Shown here in pieces: positions 63,806-64,000 of a stretch of 64,000 nucleotides of DNA. This DNA is from Ascidiaceihabitans sp. (GTDB lineage Bacteria; Pseudomonadota; Alphaproteobacteria; Rhodobacterales; Rhodobacteraceae), in assembly GCA_028825475.1 (NCBI GenBank), contig JAPKAB010000001.1, positions 1 to 64,000 of the forward strand. Direction: 5' to 3'. The position numbers and the translations under genes are program-made. Under the pieces are notes generated by a model. That model ran no database searches. It had not been told where the DNA came from and saw nothing but the letters and a program-made list of their open reading frames with translations. How positions within the stretch are numbered: the first letter of the stretch is position 1; each line of letters begins with the position of its first letter.

Positions 63806-64000
63806 TTAAACCCCTACTTGAGGCCCTAAACAGATCATTTCCTGATCCGAATTTTGCGCTTCATACAGGTCAACTTTCTGAGGATCACTGCTAAAACGCG
63901 CAATCAAACCACTGGGGCCTTCTTCAAATGTCCAACATTGAGGCGTGTTTTTATCTTCATAAATAAAGCAAATCTCGCCTGCCTCTTCATACCAATAACC
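63806..64000 (-). CDS. partial hypothetical protein cut by the window edge
   Basis: On the minus strand a frame runs from the edge (64000) to a TAA at 63808-63806, without a stop in 64 codons. It reads GYWYEEAGEICFIYEDKN, TPQCWTFEEGPSGLIARFSS and on to ICLGPQVGV. The GxWxxEGxICFxYED...QCWxF pattern occurs in Rhodobacterales hypothetical proteins, often secreted and with paired cysteines. The start is outside the window. The 146-bp gap to the DUF1127-like gene is GC-mixed with no clear site. Confidence 0.75.
   Translation of the reverse strand, partial: GYWYEEAGEICFIYEDKNTPQCWTFEEGPSGLIARFSSDPQKVDLYEAQNSDQEMICLGPQVGV

Overview
The window reads as a chromosomal segment of a marine Rhodobacterales bacterium (Roseobacter group, Alphaproteobacteria). 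This rests on gene content and order, not on any database search. The pointers are glyQ and glyS flanking a small membrane-anchored gene of the DUF6446 type, a fused sulfate adenylyltransferase/APS kinase, two Hint-domain proteins, a DUF1150 gene beside a small heat-shock gene, many Lrp/AsnC regulators, and a hairpin repeat ending in GGTAAGAYGAAG of the kind common between genes in Rhodobacteraceae. Base composition looks close to half G+C in the core and lower in the first 3.6 kb.

Region 1 (1-3629) is accessory DNA that stops at the 3' end of a tRNA-Leu(GAG) gene. It holds the edge of an IS3-family transposase gene broken by a stop codon, four small genes (GYD-domain protein, two small membrane proteins, a lipoprotein), three copies of a repeat of about 75-115 bp lying between the gene pairs, and the C-terminal scrap of a Sel1-repeat protein.

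Region 2 (3630-14647) is core: a DsbA-family oxidoreductase and lipB, a Hint protein, ctaD (cytochrome oxidase subunit I) with a clear terminator, a Stf0-type sulfotransferase, soxR with a near-perfect SoxR operator and a divergent VOC-family gene, a DUF2244 protein, a GatB/YqeY protein, carA and a GspE_N-GT2 glycosyltransferase. Region 3 (14663-22717) has a small membrane protein, a GntR regulator, a HAD nucleotidase, a UbiH-like hydroxylase, an esterase, carB and a 24-residue lipoprotein.

Region 4 (22718-32922) starts with a cluster of DNA palindromes in front of a KAS III-like synthase gene. It continues with arsH coupled to a CII-like gene, thymidine kinase, a run of D-2-hydroxyacid dehydrogenase, CsaA, ProC and a YbjN-like protein on the minus strand, then ubiK, and then lgt, a COG1565 methyltransferase and pgeF in overlapping order, followed by a 48-residue conserved-looking small gene.

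Region 5 (32922-47870) has a Hint-like protein without its catalytic cysteine, a divergent Lrp-trxB pair, sat/cysC preceded by a possible coupled leader ORF, phzF behind a gluzincin peptidase gene, hsp20-DUF1150, purE-purK, a lipase, a Nudix hydrolase, two EamA exporters, two tandem Lrp genes divergent from ilvC, and a racemase-like gene. Region 6 (47894-64000) lies mostly on the minus strand: glmM-folP-folB, a SleB-type wall hydrolase, a PPDK-like enzyme, the glyQ-DUF6446-glyS operon, an inactive trypsin-like protein with a peptidoglycan-binding domain, a ThDP enzyme coupled to trkH, a DUF1127-like protein and a gene cut by the right edge.

Most genes are housekeeping. The parts that fit known families least well are the repeat-bracketed gene pairs beside tRNA-Leu, the palindrome cluster before the KAS III gene, and several proteins that keep a family fold but lack catalytic residues. 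I found no CRISPR array, prophage, complete mobile element or clearly new defence system.
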